From the NCBI GenBank assembly GCA_947372575.1, contig CANBUF010000002.1, forward strand, positions 1 to 22,255: 22,255 nucleotides of DNA, given 5' to 3'. Shown here piece after piece: positions 22,016 through 22,255 of this stretch. The translations under genes were made by a program, and so were the position numbers. Below the pieces are notes generated by a model. The model was given only the letters and a program-made list of their open reading frames with translations, ran no database searches and was not told where the DNA came from. Numbering within the stretch: the first letter of the stretch is position 1; each line of letters begins with the position of its first letter. Source of the stretch: Alcaligenaceae bacterium. Its GTDB lineage: Bacteria; Pseudomonadota; Gammaproteobacteria; Burkholderiales; Burkholderiaceae.

Positions 22016-22038
22016 GATCTTTTCTGAATTGAAAGATC
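22016..22038. promoter_or_regulatory. Inverted repeat upstream of the MmgE/PrpD operon
   Basis: GATCTTTTC (22016-22024), TGAATT, GAAAGATC (22031-22038) form an almost perfect AT-rich palindrome about 85-107 bp upstream of the first gene. The arms lack the GC-rich stem and T-run of a terminator, so an operator is the better guess. The rest of the 162-bp gap (21932-22093) shows no other feature I can support, apart from a 10-bp palindrome ATCTGCAGAT at 22052-22061. Confidence 0.35.
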
Positions 22039-22093
22039 TCGCATCGAGCTTATCTGCAGATGCCTGACAAATCAACATATTCTGGAGGCATCA

Positions 22094-22255
22094 CTACGAT
22101 CGCCAGACTTCCTGCTCAATCATGACCTGACCTTTGTCGTTCGAGACAAAGATTTCTGAGTCCTGAATATTGACATGCAACTGCATGCTGCGCGCGGCTT
22201 GTGCTGCCAACGCCTTGGTCTGCTCAGATGGCAAGCAAATGACCTTGAGATTACG
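22094..22255 (-). CDS. C-terminal end of an unrecognised protein (cut by window edge)
   Basis: An open frame enters from the right edge and ends in TAG at 22094-22096, giving 53 residues. The text has a protein-like make-up: RNLKVICLPSEQTKALAAQA, then a helix-like AARSMQLHVN, IQDSEIFVSNDKGQ and a final EQEVWRS. Codon use is similar to neighbouring genes. It is on the same strand as the downstream MmgE/PrpD operon, with a 162-bp gap. I do not recognise the family, and the rest of the gene is outside the window. Confidence 0.55.
   Translation of the reverse strand, partial: RNLKVICLPSEQTKALAAQAARSMQLHVNIQDSEIFVSNDKGQVMIEQEVWRS

Overview
The window reads as a chromosomal segment of a betaproteobacterium, most likely Burkholderiales/Alcaligenaceae (the Bordetella/Achromobacter/Advenella neighbourhood). 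The basis is gene content: a Bug-type solute receptor next to MmgE/PrpD genes, a DUF2946-headed TonB-receptor operon of the kind described in Bordetella pertussis, and a DUF1640 protein. This placement comes from recognising families, not from a database search. Coding density is high and no gap exceeds 300 bp. I see no rRNA, tRNA, insertion sequence, phage gene or CRISPR array.

Layout from left to right. (1) 1-342: start of a Tat-exported MmgE/PrpD-like protein (minus strand, cut by the window edge). (2) 487-1086: DUF1640-type membrane-anchored protein with ten exact-period 27-bp repeats (minus). (3) 1184-1843: FrnE-like DsbA-family thiol oxidoreductase (plus). (4) 1847-8662: a six-gene minus-strand operon for a peptide/nickel-family ABC importer (binding protein, two permeases, two ATPases) ending in an ArgE-like M20 deacylase; a strong hairpin separates the binding-protein gene from the rest. 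(5) 8765-9538: a short-chain dehydrogenase-like protein whose whole catalytic tetrad is replaced (plus). (6) 9556-10611: a TonB protein (minus). (7) 10856-11587: a HAD 'haloacid dehalogenase type II' protein (plus). (8) 11720-13903: a metallophosphoesterase followed by a Ser/Thr kinase fused to a universal-stress-protein-like domain (minus). A terminator and a 15-bp tandem repeat lie just beyond the kinase stop. (9) 13967-18707: a four-gene plus-strand operon: DUF2946 protein with CXXC and C-terminal RAPP, TonB-dependent receptor, BNR-propeller protein with a CECC motif, and TlpA-like thioredoxin. (10) 18712-21931: a minus-strand operon of MmgE/PrpD, Bug receptor and an alpha/beta-hydrolase-fold protein lacking its nucleophile. 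(11) 22094-22255: the C-terminal end of an unrecognised minus-strand gene.

How they work together. Region 9 is the most interesting. Its first gene has both features of the B. pertussis copper-sensing upstream ORF (bp2923/CruR), in which the nascent peptide controls Rho-dependent termination before the TonB-receptor gene. I therefore infer a copper-repressed copper-uptake operon, extended here by a cysteine-bearing propeller and a periplasmic thioredoxin that could handle or reduce the metal. Regions 4 and 10 look like scavenging/catabolic units (import of peptides or acylated amino acids plus deacylation; uptake and processing of a small carboxylate). Region 8 is a signalling pair. Two neighbouring enzymes (SDR and alpha/beta hydrolase) have lost the residues that define catalysis in their folds.
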